64,000 bases of DNA from Pseudomonadota bacterium (GTDB taxonomy: Bacteria; Pseudomonadota; Gammaproteobacteria; Xanthomonadales; Wenzhouxiangellaceae): the NCBI GenBank assembly GCA_013285445.1, contig CP053448.1:3331530-3395529 (forward strand), read 5' to 3'. A model generated the notes under the pieces. It did no database searches and was not told the DNA's origin. It saw nothing but the letters and a program-made list of their open reading frames with translations. Shown here piece by piece: positions 1 to 10,900 of this stretch (its first letter is position 1; each line of letters opens with the position of its first letter). The position numbers and the translations under genes are program-made.

Positions 1-1016
1 TTTCACGCCGCAGGTGAGTGACGAACAGATCCTCACCGCCGGAGTGATCGTAGTCGGCCGAATCAACGCCCATGCCGGCCTCCGCCACGCCGTCGGCATT
101 GACCGCATTGCCGGCCAGCATGGCCTCGTCGACAAACCGCATGGCTGTCTGATTGACCCAGAAAAAGTTGGCGCTGCCGTCGTTGGCCACATACAGATCC
201 ACCCTGCCGTCGCCGTCAAGATCCGACGCCACGACACCCAGTCCGTGGCCGCGAGCCTTGCCGAGGCCGGCCGCATCAGTGATGTCCCGGAAACGGCCAT
301 CGCCCTGATTGTGCAGCAAACGATCCAAAGCCGGCGGATACGCCGAGGGCGAACAGTAGTCCAGGCGTCCGGTGCCTGCCGAGCGGCATTCGCGGTGAGC
401 CTCGAAGGTATAGTCGGCATAGTTGACGACCAGCAGGTCGGCCCGGCCATCGCCATCGAAATCCTCGAAGGAGGCACTCACACTCCAGCGCGGATCGTTG
501 ACCCCGGCCGCCCCGGTGGTGTTGGTGAACGTCCCGTCACCGTTGTTGCGCCAAAGCTGGTTGTCGCCGAAGTTGAGCACGTAGAGATCGGGGTAGCCGT
601 TGCCGGTGTAGTCGCCGACGGCGACCCCCATGCCGTAGCCACGCGCGTCGATGCCGGCGGCCTCGGTGACGTCCTCGAAGCGAACCACCCACTCGCCGTC
701 GTCGTTGCGGGCCGAGACGTTGCGGTAGAGCCGGTCGCCCGCGGGCCGGTCGCCCGGCGCGATGTCCGGTCCGATCGGCCCGGCCTGGACCAGGTAGAGA
801 TCGAGCAAACCATCGCGGTTGTAGTCGAGCAGCGCGGCACCGCCACCCATGATCTCGGGAAAGTAGAATTCACCGCGCATGCCGTTGCGGTACTCGAAAT
901 CGACCCCGGCCGCCGGTGCCACATCCTCGAACCATGCCGCCGGGACCGACAAGGCCAGGCCCAGCATACCGAGCCCGCACGCGGCATCGAAAACGCGAAC
1001 CGTACCGTTTGACATC
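1..1016 (-). CDS. FG-GAP/VCBS repeat (CRTAC1-type) protein, C-terminus off the window
   Basis: The frame opens at ATG 1016-1014 and stays open to the left edge, so only about 338 residues are present. The N-terminus has a hydrophobic stretch ending in a plausible signal-peptidase site (LALSVPAAW). It is followed by FG-GAP/VCBS blade motifs with Ca-binding loops such as DYNRDGLLDLY, DYTGNGYPDLY, DFDGDGRADLL and DLDGDGRVDLY. Proteins of this kind fold as exported beta-propellers, usually with a C-terminal ASPIC/UnbV domain that would lie outside the window. It resembles the protein at 3287-5155, suggesting paralogues. Binding partner and substrate cannot be told from the sequence. A very long antisense frame on the plus strand here is a GC-codon shadow. 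Confidence 0.85.
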
Positions 1017-1133
1017 CGGGAGTGCCTGTTTGAAAGTCGGGGAACACCCCGATAAAGGCGTGCTGACGCCCCTATTCTGCCACCGGCCGCAAACCCGTGC
1101 AACGCGCCATGCGGCCGGGCCCGCGCAGCCGGC

Positions 1134-1161
1134 TTGAAAAAAAAACCACCCTCGCTAGAAT
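1134..1161 (+). promoter_or_regulatory. candidate sigma-70 promoter for the small exported protein
   Basis: TTGAAA at 1134-1139 and TAGAAT at 1156-1161 are separated by 16 nt, in an A-rich patch that stands out from the GC-rich surroundings. A second candidate lies just downstream (TTGACG 1175-1180, 17 nt, TAAATA 1198-1203). Either would serve the gene starting at 1278. This is pattern matching only. Confidence 0.35.
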
Positions 1162-1277
1162 TTGACACGCTCCATTGACGTTGGGGGCGCATAAGCTTAA
1201 ATAGCGGTCTCGCTAGGGGGAGTCAGTGCGGCAGTCAAACCGATCGACACACTTTAATCCGCGACGGAGGACCACGC

Positions 1278-1778
1278 ATGATGCGATATGTCTTGGTGAT
1301 CGTCTTTTTGGTGGCTTGTGTGACCACGACCCAGGCCGGTACGCCGCCAACCACGGTCTTCATTGACAACGGGATCATTTATGGCGTTTCACAGGACTCG
1401 ATTCTCAGATCGGATCCCGGCACCGGCGAGATCCTGATCACCTACTCGGACGGATCCGCCGTCTACCGGCAGAACCAACCGCTCCACTCACCGGATTTCG
1501 ACGCATTGCTCAGCCTGACCGACGAACCGATGTGGATTCACGGCTCGGCCCCGAACAGGCGGGGCAAGGGCGATCAGTTGCAGTCATCCACGTCCGGCGC
1601 CGGGCCGCTGAGCGAACCCTGCGCTCAGGAAGCCAATGCGCTGATCGCGGCAATCCAGGCCATGCAGGCTGCCTGTAGCGGTGATGACGCGGCGACATGC
1701 GCGAGTGCCCACAGTCACTATGTGCAGGCCGAGAGCGCCTACAGTTCGTGCATGAGACACCATCTCCAGGAACGATAG
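1278..1778 (+). CDS. small exported protein of unknown function, possible lipoprotein
   Basis: This 166-residue protein starts at ATG 1278 behind GGAGG (1266-1270). The N-terminus is a signal peptide. LVAC at residues 11-14 fits a lipobox with Cys14 as the lipidated residue, but TQA at 18-20 could instead be a type I cleavage site. The C-terminal third is helical and holds four cysteines (115, 133, 141, 158), consistent with two disulfides in a helical hairpin. I do not recognise the family. It stands alone between the divergent FG-GAP gene and the NeuC-like gene. Confidence 0.75.
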   Translation: MMRYVLVIVFLVACVTTTQAGTPPTTVFIDNGIIYGVSQDSILRSDPGTGEILITYSDGSAVYRQNQPLHSPDFDALLSLTDEPMWIHGSAPNRRGKGDQLQSSTSGAGPLSEPCAQEANALIAAIQAMQAACSGDDAATCASAHSHYVQAESAYSSCMRHHLQER

Positions 1779-2006
1779 CGGTTCATTGATCGCCGCTCCT
1801 GCTGCGATCGCGCGGCGTTCGCAGCAGCCCCCTCCATACGGCAACTGCATCCGGGCCTGCAAGCGAGACAAGCAGGCCAGCCAGGCCGGCTCTGCCCATT
1901 GACTCCACGCCCTGAACCGCCGGCGCTCCACCTTGCCGAACGCCGATCTGGGATACTGCCCAATACAGGCCAGACATCCGGATAAAAGCCGGTCGGAGAT
2001 TATCGA

Positions 2007-3212
2007 TTGCAAACCAGCAAGAACGGCAAACCGCGGCGTATCGCGGTGGTCAGCTCCTCACGCGCCGACTACGGTCACCTCTACTGGATCCTCCGGGAGC
2101 TCGAGGCCGCCGATGACGTCGACCTGCGCATCATTGCCACCGCCGCTCACCTCTCGCCGAAGTTCGGCCACACCGTCGAGCGCATCCGCGCCGACGGCTT
2201 CGCCGTGGAGGCCTGCATCGAGAGCCTGCTCGACGCCGACACCGACGTGGCCATGGCCAAGACCATCGGCCTGACCACCCTGGGCCTGGCCGACCTGCTC
2301 GGCCGGCTGCGACCCGACCTGCTGCTGGTTATTGCCGATCGCTATGAAATGCTTGCGCCCGCGGCCACCGCGCTGGCCCTTCGCATCCCGATGGCGCATA
2401 TCGAGGGCGGCGAGATCAGCGAGGGCGCCATCGACGACGCGGTGCGCAACGCGCTGACCCAGATGAGCCACCTGCACTTCGTCTCGACCGTCGAGGCGCG
2501 GCGGCGCGTGATGGCCATGGGTGTGCCTGGCTGGCGCGTGCACCGCGCCGGCGCCCCGTCGCTGGATCATCTCGTCAGGAGCGAGCTGCCGTCGCGCACG
2601 CTGCTCGAATCACGGCTGGGTATCACGCTGCGGCCGCGGCCGCGGATCGTCGGCATGCACCCGACGACCTGGCTGAAAGACACCGCCAGCGAGGCCCGCG
2701 CCCTGTTCGAGGCGCTCGAGAACGCTCCGGCGCCGACGGTGTTCTGCTTTCCCAACGCCGACGCCGGCCACCGGCCCATCATCGGCATGGCGCGCGACTA
2801 CTGCCGACGCCACGACGACGCGAAGCGCTTCGTCAACCTGGGCACGCTCGACTACTGGGGCCTGCTGCACCACGCGAGCATGCTCATCGGCAATTCCTCC
2901 AGCGGCATCATGGAAACCCCCTCGCTGGCCCTGCCCTTCGTCAACGTGGGCATCCGCCAGCGCGGCCGCGAGCGCGCCGCCAACGTCATCGATGTCCCGG
3001 CCGAACCCGCCGCCATCCTCGAGGGCATCGAGCGCGCCGGGTCCGAGGACTTCCGCCGCTCGCTCGAAGGCATGCGAAACCCCTACGGCGACGGCAAGGC
3101 CGCGGCCCTCATCGCCCGCGTCCTGCGCGAAACCCCGCTCGACGAAACCCTGAAGATCCGCCGCGCCCTGCCCCTGGTCGCCGGCGATACTGCGGCCTTC
3201 GACCACGAATAG
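2007..3212 (+). CDS. neuC: UDP-N-acetylglucosamine 2-epimerase, hydrolysing (NeuC-type)
   Basis: This 401-residue protein has the GT-B-like fold of the hydrolysing UDP-GlcNAc 2-epimerases, which release ManNAc (or a relative) from UDP-GlcNAc for sialic or other nonulosonic acid synthesis. Family marks include the N-terminal VVSSSRADYGHLYWIL, HIEGGEISEGAIDDAVRNA, and the C-terminal nucleotide-binding GNSSSGIMETPSL. Length fits the family (about 370-400). The start is a TTG at 2007 with CGGAG 8 nt upstream; no better ATG exists in this frame. No neuA or neuB is adjacent, so the final sugar cannot be named. NeuC versus a bacillosamine/legionaminic acid paralogue (LegG-like) is not resolved. Confidence 0.85.
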   Translation: MQTSKNGKPRRIAVVSSSRADYGHLYWILRELEAADDVDLRIIATAAHLSPKFGHTVERIRADGFAVEACIESLLDADTDVAMAKTIGLTTLGLADLLGRLRPDLLLVIADRYEMLAPAATALALRIPMAHIEGGEISEGAIDDAVRNALTQMSHLHFVSTVEARRRVMAMGVPGWRVHRAGAPSLDHLVRSELPSRTLLESRLGITLRPRPRIVGMHPTTWLKDTASEARALFEALENAPAPTVFCFPNADAGHRPIIGMARDYCRRHDDAKRFVNLGTLDYWGLLHHASMLIGNSSSGIMETPSLALPFVNVGIRQRGRERAANVIDVPAEPAAILEGIERAGSEDFRRSLEGMRNPYGDGKAAALIARVLRETPLDETLKIRRALPLVAGDTAAFDHE

Positions 3213-3286
3213 GCACTCGCCGAAAGAAGATCCCGTGTCGGCAGGACCGAAAGCCCCCTTTCCAGCCCCATTTGCGAAAACGGACT

Positions 3287-5155
3287 TCAGCCTTCCGGGT
3301 AAGCGATCACGTGCGAGCGATCGACCGTCAAACCCCCGAGCACCTGTTCACTGCCGTCGGGCCAGCTGATGGTGACCTGTTCGATGCGGTCGGTCTCGCC
3401 GAGGCCGAAGGTGACCGGGAGTTCGACCTGCGAGAGGTAGCTGCGGGTCGGCATGACGGTGCGGTGCTGGGTCACGCCACCGGCCTCCAGGACCAGGCTT
3501 GCGCCGATCGCGCCGGTGTTGGGCGGGCGGCCTTCCAGGCGCAGGCGCAGCCAGTGGTGGTCGTTTTCCATTTCATTTCGCAGCAGCAGCGGCGGTCCAC
3601 CGACCTGGGTCAGCACCACGTCGAGGTCGCCGTCGGCGTCGATGTCGGCGTAGGCCGCGCCGCGGCCGACAATCGGTTCGGCCAGGTCGCCGATGCGGTC
3701 GGTGGCTACAGTCTGGTAGGTTTGGGGACAGGCCGCGCCGCAGTTCCAGAAAAGCTGCGCCGGCTGGCGGTAGTACTGGCTGGCCTGGACCTGGTTGATC
3801 TCGTTCTCGACGTGGCCATTGGCCTGCAGGTAATCGAGCCGTCCGTCAAGGTCGTAGTCGAGGAAACACACGCCAAAGGTCAGCGACATCCGCGTGGCCG
3901 GCCCGAGTCCTTCGCCGATGGTCTGGTCGACGAACTGCGGCAGCGGCCCGTCGGTCACGTAAAACGAGCTCATCTCGTTGGCGAAGTTGCCGATGGCCAC
4001 GGCGAGTGCATGGTCGTTACGGTATCGGGCCACGTCGATACCCATCGCGCCGGTGGCGTGCCCGTTGCGATCGAAGCCCAGGCCCCACTCGGTACCGACT
4101 TCCGCGAAGGTCCCGTCACCCTGGTTGTGAAAGACGAAATTCTGCACGGTGTCGTTGGCGATAACGAGGTCCATCCAGCCATCGCCGTCGATGTCGATGG
4201 GCGCCAGCGCCAGGCCCTTGCCGACCGGCTCGCCGGTGGCGGGATTGCGCACGTCGATGCCGGCCTGTTCGCCGACTTCGGTGAAGGTGCCGTCGCCGTC
4301 GTTGCGGTAGAGGTCGTCGCGCGTGCCGGCGAAGTTCATCGGCGGCCCGTAGGCTCGGCCGATGCCGGTCAGTCGATAGTCGACCTCCATGTCGATCTCG
4401 CGCGACCACTGCACGTAGTTGACAACATACAAGTCCAGGTCCCCGTCGTTGTCGAAGTCGAAGAAGCCCGCGCTGGTGCTCCAGCGACCGGCCTCCCCGG
4501 CGACGCCGGCGGTGTCGGTTACTTCCAAGAAACCGTCGGACGTGTTGCGAAACAGGCGGTTGGGCCCGACCGCCGTAGCGAAGATATCAGGCCGGCCGTC
4601 GCCGTCGTAGTCGGCCACGGCCACCCCCATGCCCTGGAAGTGGACGCCATCGAGGCCGACATCCGCCGTGACCTCGCGAAAGCGTCCCGTCCCGTCGTTC
4701 TCGTAGAGCCTGAGTGCATTCGGCCGCGGCGTGTCGTTCTCGGGTGCGAACGGCCAGCGGTCGCCGTTGACGAACAGCAGGTCGGGATGATCGTCACGGT
4801 TGTAGTCGAAGAAAGCCACCCCGCCGCCCATGGTCTCGGGCAGCATGCGCTCGCCGTAGGCGCCGTTAAAATGCACGAAGTCGATGCCGGCCGCCTCGGT
4901 GATGTCGACGAAGCGCGCCGCCGGCGCCTCGGGCATGTCGGGTGAGTCGAGCAGGGCGTCGAGTTCGATCTCGGCCTCGGTCACGGGCGCTTCGCTCGCG
5001 CTGTCGAGCCACTGGCCCAACCCAAACCAGGCACCAAGGACCAGCGTCGCCACGGCGATGAACGCCAGCGACCAGCGAAAGACCCGTCCGATAATGGCGT
5101 CGTCCTGCTCGAGCGCTTCGGTCTCGAAGGCGCCGTCTCTGCGGGCGTCGTTCAT
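3287..5155 (-). CDS. CRTAC1-family protein with FG-GAP propeller and ASPIC/UnbV domain
   Basis: This is a 622-residue protein with one N-terminal membrane segment (about residues 24-47) that should anchor a periplasmic domain. The body carries repeated FG-GAP/VCBS calcium loops (DYNRDDHPDLL, DYDGDGRPDIF, DFDNDGDLDLY, DIDGDGWMDLV, DYDLDGRLDYL, DIDADGDLDVV). The last ~90 residues form an ASPIC/UnbV domain (TGAIGASLVLEAGG, then ISWPDGSEQVL). The start ATG overlaps the stop of the upstream cytochrome gene in an ATGA junction, so the two are probably translationally coupled. It is the last gene of the operon beginning with the nitrilase-like gene. CRTAC1 proteins have no firmly assigned bacterial function; a surface or electron-transfer-complex scaffold is inference from the neighbours. 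Confidence 0.88.
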   Translation of the reverse strand: MNDARRDGAFETEALEQDDAIIGRVFRWSLAFIAVATLVLGAWFGLGQWLDSASEAPVTEAEIELDALLDSPDMPEAPAARFVDITEAAGIDFVHFNGAYGERMLPETMGGGVAFFDYNRDDHPDLLFVNGDRWPFAPENDTPRPNALRLYENDGTGRFREVTADVGLDGVHFQGMGVAVADYDGDGRPDIFATAVGPNRLFRNTSDGFLEVTDTAGVAGEAGRWSTSAGFFDFDNDGDLDLYVVNYVQWSREIDMEVDYRLTGIGRAYGPPMNFAGTRDDLYRNDGDGTFTEVGEQAGIDVRNPATGEPVGKGLALAPIDIDGDGWMDLVIANDTVQNFVFHNQGDGTFAEVGTEWGLGFDRNGHATGAMGIDVARYRNDHALAVAIGNFANEMSSFYVTDGPLPQFVDQTIGEGLGPATRMSLTFGVCFLDYDLDGRLDYLQANGHVENEINQVQASQYYRQPAQLFWNCGAACPQTYQTVATDRIGDLAEPIVGRGAAYADIDADGDLDVVLTQVGGPPLLLRNEMENDHHWLRLRLEGRPPNTGAIGASLVLEAGGVTQHRTVMPTRSYLSQVELPVTFGLGETDRIEQVTISWPDGSEQVLGGLTVDRSHVIAYPEG

Positions 5156-7953
5156 GGTCTGCGGACCATCGATACGGGGCTTGAGATGCGCTCGATGACT
5201 TCGGGGACCGACAGGTCGTAGGCCTCGGCGCCCTCGCGGTGCAGGTCGTAGATGACCACCGGCTCGGCGGCATGATCAGCGGCCGGATCGCGGCGACGGG
5301 CCGCGGCCACGGCACGGTCGCGCGCGTTGTCGTCGACGCGGTAGCGCTGGTACTCGCTCGAGTGCCAGGCCGCGTCTTCGGCGTTGCCGAGCGCGATTTC
5401 GACCTGCCAGAGGTTGTAGTGGGCGGTGACGTTTTCCGGATCCTGAACCAGGGCGCGGTCGAACCAGTCGTGCGCCGTGCGTAGCGCGGCCGTCCGCGCC
5501 TCGCCGCGGCGGGCGTTGGCCAGCTCGCGCCAGGTCAGGCCAATGCGGTTGAGCAGGCGGTCGTCGCGCGCGAAGTCGAAACCGCGCTCACGCGCCTCGT
5601 TGAAGCGCGTCTCGACCAGGGCCTCGAAGGCTTCGAGCGCGGCCTCGAAGCGTCCTTCCTGGAACAGCAGCAGACCGCTGAACCAGGCCATGGACCAGGC
5701 CGGCGGCGGGCCCTCATGTGTGGCCGCCCGCCGAAGCGCCGCGGCCGCCTCGTCCAGGCGACCCTCTTCCAGGTACACCCGGGCCAGGTTGAGCGCTCCG
5801 CTGCTGTGACCCAGTGCCTCGACGCGCGCGAAGGCGTCTTCGGCCTGGCGCAACTGGCGGCGCTGGGGTTTTCTCAGCGCGCCGATGCCGTAGTCGTTGA
5901 GACGCTGCCACTGCGGGATGCCGCGCTCGGCAACGATGACCGACCGGGACGCTTCGCCGACCGGGAAGGTCACTTCATCGGTAGCGAGAGTCGTGATGGG
6001 CAAATCGTTGCGCACGAACGGCGGATCCTCGACGTGCTTCATCAGGGCCACGTCGAACTTGCGGTAATGGACGCGGGCACGCACCGTCAGCTCGCCGTTC
6101 ACTCCCTCGGGCACTTCAAGCCGGTAGTGCAGCAGGTCGGCCGCGCCGGGCGGGATCTGGTGGTTATACAGGGGTACGAAAATGTCTTCCGGATTACGCC
6201 GCTCGATGCGGTTGCCCTCGCGATCAAGCATGTAGACATTGATGAAATGTGACCAGGGATCGACCCGGTGCTCTTCGCCCTCCATGCCGCCGCTGCGCCC
6301 GACGATGCGGCCGTCATGCTCGACCTCGACCTCGACCCAGACCTGGTTGGAGTCGGCCGTGCCCTGGGTGAAGTGATGGCCCACGCCGGTGGTGCGCACC
6401 ACCGTCTCGATCAGGTAGTCGCGCCCCGGTTGCAGGGCCGGGACCTCCGGGCGGATCGGCGCAATCAGGGGACCGTCGATACGGCCCGCCTCACGCAGCG
6501 CGGCGATGTCGATGCGCAGCGCGTTGTGCAGGTAGGCCTGGTGCCGGTCAATGACGTCCTCGGGCAGGCCCACCATCTTCGCAATGGCGGTGTTGGCGGC
6601 GGGGAACAGGTGGTCGCGCACGGTGTATGCGGCCTCGCCTCCGCGCAGGCGCGCGCCGAAGTCGTCAGAGGCCACGGTGGGCATATGGCAGCTCGCGCAG
6701 TTCTCGCGCGCCCGCTCAGGGTAATAGAAGCTGGTCACGCCGTGACCCGACACACCACTGAGCCGGAAGCTGTCGTAGTGATTCTGACCCCGAAGCCACT
6801 TGTAGGCATTGAGGTGTTCGGGCAGATGCACCTTGTGGCAGGTGCCGCAGAATTCCGGGGTCTTGTGCAGGGGTTTGAGGAAGGTCTTCTTGTGGAAGGC
6901 TGGCTTGGCCTTGATCAGCTGGGCGTTGACCCACTCGAGCATCGGATCGTCGCTGAACGCGAAGGGATAGTGGACCGGCTCCTCGACGGTGAAGTCGCCG
7001 TTGCCGCGCGGGCTGTTGACGTGGGTGATGGCGTGGCAGGAGGTGCAGGTGATCCCGGCGTGTGCGGTGGGGTGGTTGACGTCGTCGTAGCCGGGATCGT
7101 CGAAGGCACCCGAGAGCAGCGGCACCAGGTCGTGGCAGGCAGCGCAGAAGCGCGCCGCCTCGACGTTGCCGTCGCGCTCGAGCGCGAACTCGCGGGTGTT
7201 GCGCACTGACATGAGGTAGACCGGGTTATTGAACGAGGCCCAGCGGTGCATGCTGTTTTCCCACTGTGCATGAACATCAGCGTGGCACTCGGCGCAGTAG
7301 CCATCCATCATCAGGGTCTCGGCCGGAATGTAGTCACCGGTGGCCGAACGCGTCAGGGCCGGCAAGAAGTCGGCCTTGCCGTACTGCCCGGGACGATTCC
7401 ACTGCCGCGGATCCTGTGCCTGAAGCGCGACCAGGCCGAGCGCGAATACGCCGCCGACCGCTGCGACGGCCAGGCCCGACTTCCAGCGGATGCGCGGCCC
7501 GGCCAGGCGGTGCAGCACGAACAGCCAGATGCAGGCCAGCGGCACAATCACGTGCAGCCAGTAGGCGACGTTGCGGAACGTCTCGTTGCGGATCTGGAAG
7601 AAATCGAAGCGCACCAGAAGGATGCCGCTGACGAGCAACAGCAGCACGGCCGCGAACAGGCCGAGCCCGGCGTAGACCGCCCTGCGGTTGGGTCGGCGCC
7701 AGGTATTGCGCATGTGCAAGCCGATGAACACCAGGGCAGGAACCACCAGCAGCAGCCCGACCGCGAGGTGGAACAGGAACATCAGCTGGTAGGCGTAGTC
7801 CTGGTAGGTGGCGCCGGTCAAATGCTCGACCAGTGTCACACCGGCCAAATAGAGCGAGTTGACCAGCAGCAGCGCGAAGAGGGCCAGAACGACGACCAGA
7901 AGGATCTTCAAGCGCGGGCCAACCGCCTTGCGCGGACGCCGTTGCGTCATCAC
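5152..7953 (-). CDS. membrane-anchored pentaheme cytochrome c with C-terminal TPRs
   Basis: This 933-residue protein has an N-terminal region with about five hydrophobic helices (roughly 15-40, 55-82, 92-114, 128-150, 157-178). A periplasmic part follows with five CXXCH heme motifs (CAECH ~220, CAACH ~270, CTSCH ~303, CGTCH ~369, CASCH ~419), spaced as in cytochrome c554/multiheme proteins. A beta-rich segment follows, then TPR-like helices from about 710 to 910. The helices resemble a cytochrome b-like quinol-facing domain, though heme-b ligands were not assigned. Both ends overlap neighbours by 4 nt (ATGA). A role in passing electrons between membrane and periplasm fits, but the acceptor is unknown. 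Confidence 0.85.
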   Translation of the reverse strand: MMTQRRPRKAVGPRLKILLVVVLALFALLLVNSLYLAGVTLVEHLTGATYQDYAYQLMFLFHLAVGLLLVVPALVFIGLHMRNTWRRPNRRAVYAGLGLFAAVLLLLVSGILLVRFDFFQIRNETFRNVAYWLHVIVPLACIWLFVLHRLAGPRIRWKSGLAVAAVGGVFALGLVALQAQDPRQWNRPGQYGKADFLPALTRSATGDYIPAETLMMDGYCAECHADVHAQWENSMHRWASFNNPVYLMSVRNTREFALERDGNVEAARFCAACHDLVPLLSGAFDDPGYDDVNHPTAHAGITCTSCHAITHVNSPRGNGDFTVEEPVHYPFAFSDDPMLEWVNAQLIKAKPAFHKKTFLKPLHKTPEFCGTCHKVHLPEHLNAYKWLRGQNHYDSFRLSGVSGHGVTSFYYPERARENCASCHMPTVASDDFGARLRGGEAAYTVRDHLFPAANTAIAKMVGLPEDVIDRHQAYLHNALRIDIAALREAGRIDGPLIAPIRPEVPALQPGRDYLIETVVRTTGVGHHFTQGTADSNQVWVEVEVEHDGRIVGRSGGMEGEEHRVDPWSHFINVYMLDREGNRIERRNPEDIFVPLYNHQIPPGAADLLHYRLEVPEGVNGELTVRARVHYRKFDVALMKHVEDPPFVRNDLPITTLATDEVTFPVGEASRSVIVAERGIPQWQRLNDYGIGALRKPQRRQLRQAEDAFARVEALGHSSGALNLARVYLEEGRLDEAAAALRRAATHEGPPPAWSMAWFSGLLLFQEGRFEAALEAFEALVETRFNEARERGFDFARDDRLLNRIGLTWRELANARRGEARTAALRTAHDWFDRALVQDPENVTAHYNLWQVEIALGNAEDAAWHSSEYQRYRVDDNARDRAVAAARRRDPAADHAAEPVVIYDLHREGAEAYDLSVPEVIERISSPVSMVRRP

Positions 7954-10900
7954 TCGCCGCCCCGGAATCGGTTCAGATAGGCCTCGTGCAGCGCCTGTCG
8001 ACGGGGATGATCATCGCCCGGAACCGGTTCGACCGTCTCGCCGTCGCGGGTGTAGAGGTCCATGTCCTTGGCGTAGCCGCGCACCTCGAGCACGATTTCT
8101 CGACGGAAACCGTCCGGCGGTGCCGGCGGTGCCGGAAACTCGAAATGGACTTCCTCGCCGGGGCCAATCACGGCAAAGGCCTCATCGGCGGCGGCTACCA
8201 GTTCATTGACTGGCCCGAAGGCGGTGTAGTAGCCGGTTGGCGCACGAGTGTCCCAGAAGGGGCTGCGGTCGGCATAGTCGTAGTAGGGGCGGCGCTGATC
8301 GAGCGTTTCGCGCCGCGCAAAGCCGGTCCGCTCCAGGCGAGCCTGTCCCGGCTCGATCACACGTGATGCGGCTTCCGCGGGCGCCGCCTCGGCCGCGACC
8401 ACGGCGATCCGATCAAAGTAGATCTCGAGGTTGGTGCGCAGTCTCAGCGCCGTGGTGCCTTCTGGCAGGCCATCGAGCGGCAGCGACATCTCGCGCGGCA
8501 TGCCGGCCGGGTAGCCGAAGTGCTCATGGACCATCTGCCAGCGTCCGTCGGCACGCGCCTCCAGGCTTGGCGCCGCATAGTCGGCGCCGGCCTGCCAGGC
8601 GGCAAAGACCGTCTGCGAGTAAGGATATTCGACCCAGCCGTCGATGATCAGCACCGGTCGGGTGCCGGCGGGATTGATCGGCTCGCCAAATTCCAGTTCG
8701 AGCAGGTGCTCGCCAGACAGCCGGCCCAGAAAGCGTCGGTCGCGTTCGCCCGGGGGGGCGGCCTCGAAGTCGACCTGACTCAAGCGCGAGGTGACGTCCT
8801 CGCCGCGCTCGTTGACGGCGCGAACGGGCCCACGCAGCGTTTCGTCGCGATAGAAGACCGGCTCACCGCTCGGCGCCGGTCCACCACCGGTGTGCATGCG
8901 CTCGTCGAGCGCCAGCGACCAGCCCGGCGGCAGGTCGTGCACATGCAGGCGGGCCGTGTCGAGATAAGCAACCTCTTCCATCGGCTCGCCAATCTTGATC
9001 GCGTAGCGGCCCTCGCGCGGCGCGATACTCCCTTCTGGAAAGCGAAAATATTCCCAGGGCCGCGGCTCGGAGTATTCGCCCGGGGCATGAAAAAAACCGA
9101 TGCCGGCCACGCCGAGCAGGTCGGAGACGAACTCGAAGCGCTCGCCGTTGTAGGCGAACAGCACCGGGCAGCTGGCGAGCTGGCGCTGGGTTTCGGCGAT
9201 GCGGTGCACCTCGCCGGCCGGCAGGGCCAGCTCGGTCTGCATGACTCCGTCGGTCCACGACAGGCGCACGAAGTCGATGCGCTCGTCCCCGCCGAGCCCG
9301 ATGGCCACCGGCTGCAGGCTCTGGCCCGGCGCCGAGTGCCGGTCGTAGGTATCGGACAGGCTCCAGCGGCTGCCGACGCGGGCGGCGATGCCGGTGCCGA
9401 TGCCCGAGGCGTTCGAGCGCATGCCGTCGGCCTGCTCGGAACGCCCGGTCGGCGCCAGCGCGGCAAAGCGCCCGCGACCATCGCCGGCCGGCCAGCGCAT
9501 CAACCCGGCAGGATCGACCGCGACCAGGCCCAGCAGTTCGGGACCGGTCGCGGGATCGCGCAGCAGCGGCAGCAGCGCGCCCAGCCGGACCGCTTCCGAC
9601 ACCCGGATGCGGGCGCTGGCCCCGGCGCCGACCGTGATCAGCTCGAAGCCTTCCCCGTGATGGACCAGGATATCGGGTCGCCCGTCGCCGGTAAAATCGG
9701 CCGCCGTCAGCCGGGGCAAGTCCGACACGGGCAGGCCCGACTCGATCAGGGGCCGGGATTGCCAATCGCCCTGATCATCCGGACGCCACAGGCTCAGCAC
9801 ACCGGCGTGATTGACGGTCACCAGCTCGAGCTGGCCGTCGGCATCGAAATCAGCGGCAGTCACGGCGCGGTGATCGCCCGCGGCAAACCGATCGAAGGCG
9901 CCGGAGATCCGGTAGCGCCACAGCCGGTCGTTGACGAACACCTGATGCGGACCGTCGTCATGCAGCACCACGATATCGGCATCGCGGTCCCGGTCGAGAT
10001 CGCCAATGAGCACCTGGCGGCCTGCGCCATGACCACCCAGATTGACCTCAGCCCGGTGACTCAGGCGGCGCCAGCTGCCGTCAAGATTGTTGCTGAACAG
10101 CTCATTGGGTGTGTTGGCGTTGACCACGAACAGATCGAGATCGCCGTCGTGGTCGGCGTCGAACAGGGCCACATCCTGGCAATCGCCGGAGTCGCCGACA
10201 TCGCTGCTGCCGGCCATCAGCGCCCAGTTGCCGGCGGAAGTCCTCAGCTGGTTGGCGCCGCGGCGGCACAGGTAAACATCCAGATTGCCGTCGTTGTCGA
10301 CGTCGCCCCATGCCGCCGCGGTCACGCCGTCGATGCCGGACAGGGGATGATCCTCCGCCCGCTCGAATCCCTCGGAATGCCCGAGCAACACCCGGGTACG
10401 GGTGCCGTCTGACAAGAACAGATCGGGATGCCCATCAGCATTGATGTCGGCGGCGGTCAGGGACGCGGTCGTTCCGGTGCCGGACCATTCGACGAGCAGC
10501 TCCGGTGTATCGAACACGGGCCCGTCGGACAGCGGTTGTGGCGTATGCCCGGCGGACTGATCGACCGCCAGCGCTTCGGCCAGCGGGCCCATGCGGGTGT
10601 AGCGAAACTCGGCCAGGTGAGCACGCGGGTTGTCCTCGAAACGCTGGTAGTCGGCCAGCAACGAGCGCGCCTGTTCGGGATCGCCACGCTTGCGCAGCAC
10701 CAGTGCGGCACCATAATAGGCGCTGCGCAGGTAGGGATCGAGATCGATGGCGCGCCGATACAGTTCAAGTGCGCGTTCTTCCTGACCGAGCTGGACCAGG
10801 GTTTGAGCCGTGAAGTAGGCGACATGGGCATCACCCGGCACAGCATCGAGCACCTGCTCGAAATGCCCGAGCGCCCGTTCGGTCTGACCGAGGTAATAAT

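Noticed and set aside
8520..10412. Very long plus-strand open frame antisense to the FG-GAP lipoprotein gene
   Set aside because: Compositional shadow of a GC-rich gene; no domain, low-complexity Arg/Gly/Ala content, no ribosome site. Similar shadows at 3272-4945, 12890-14689 and 40405-43056 were dropped too.
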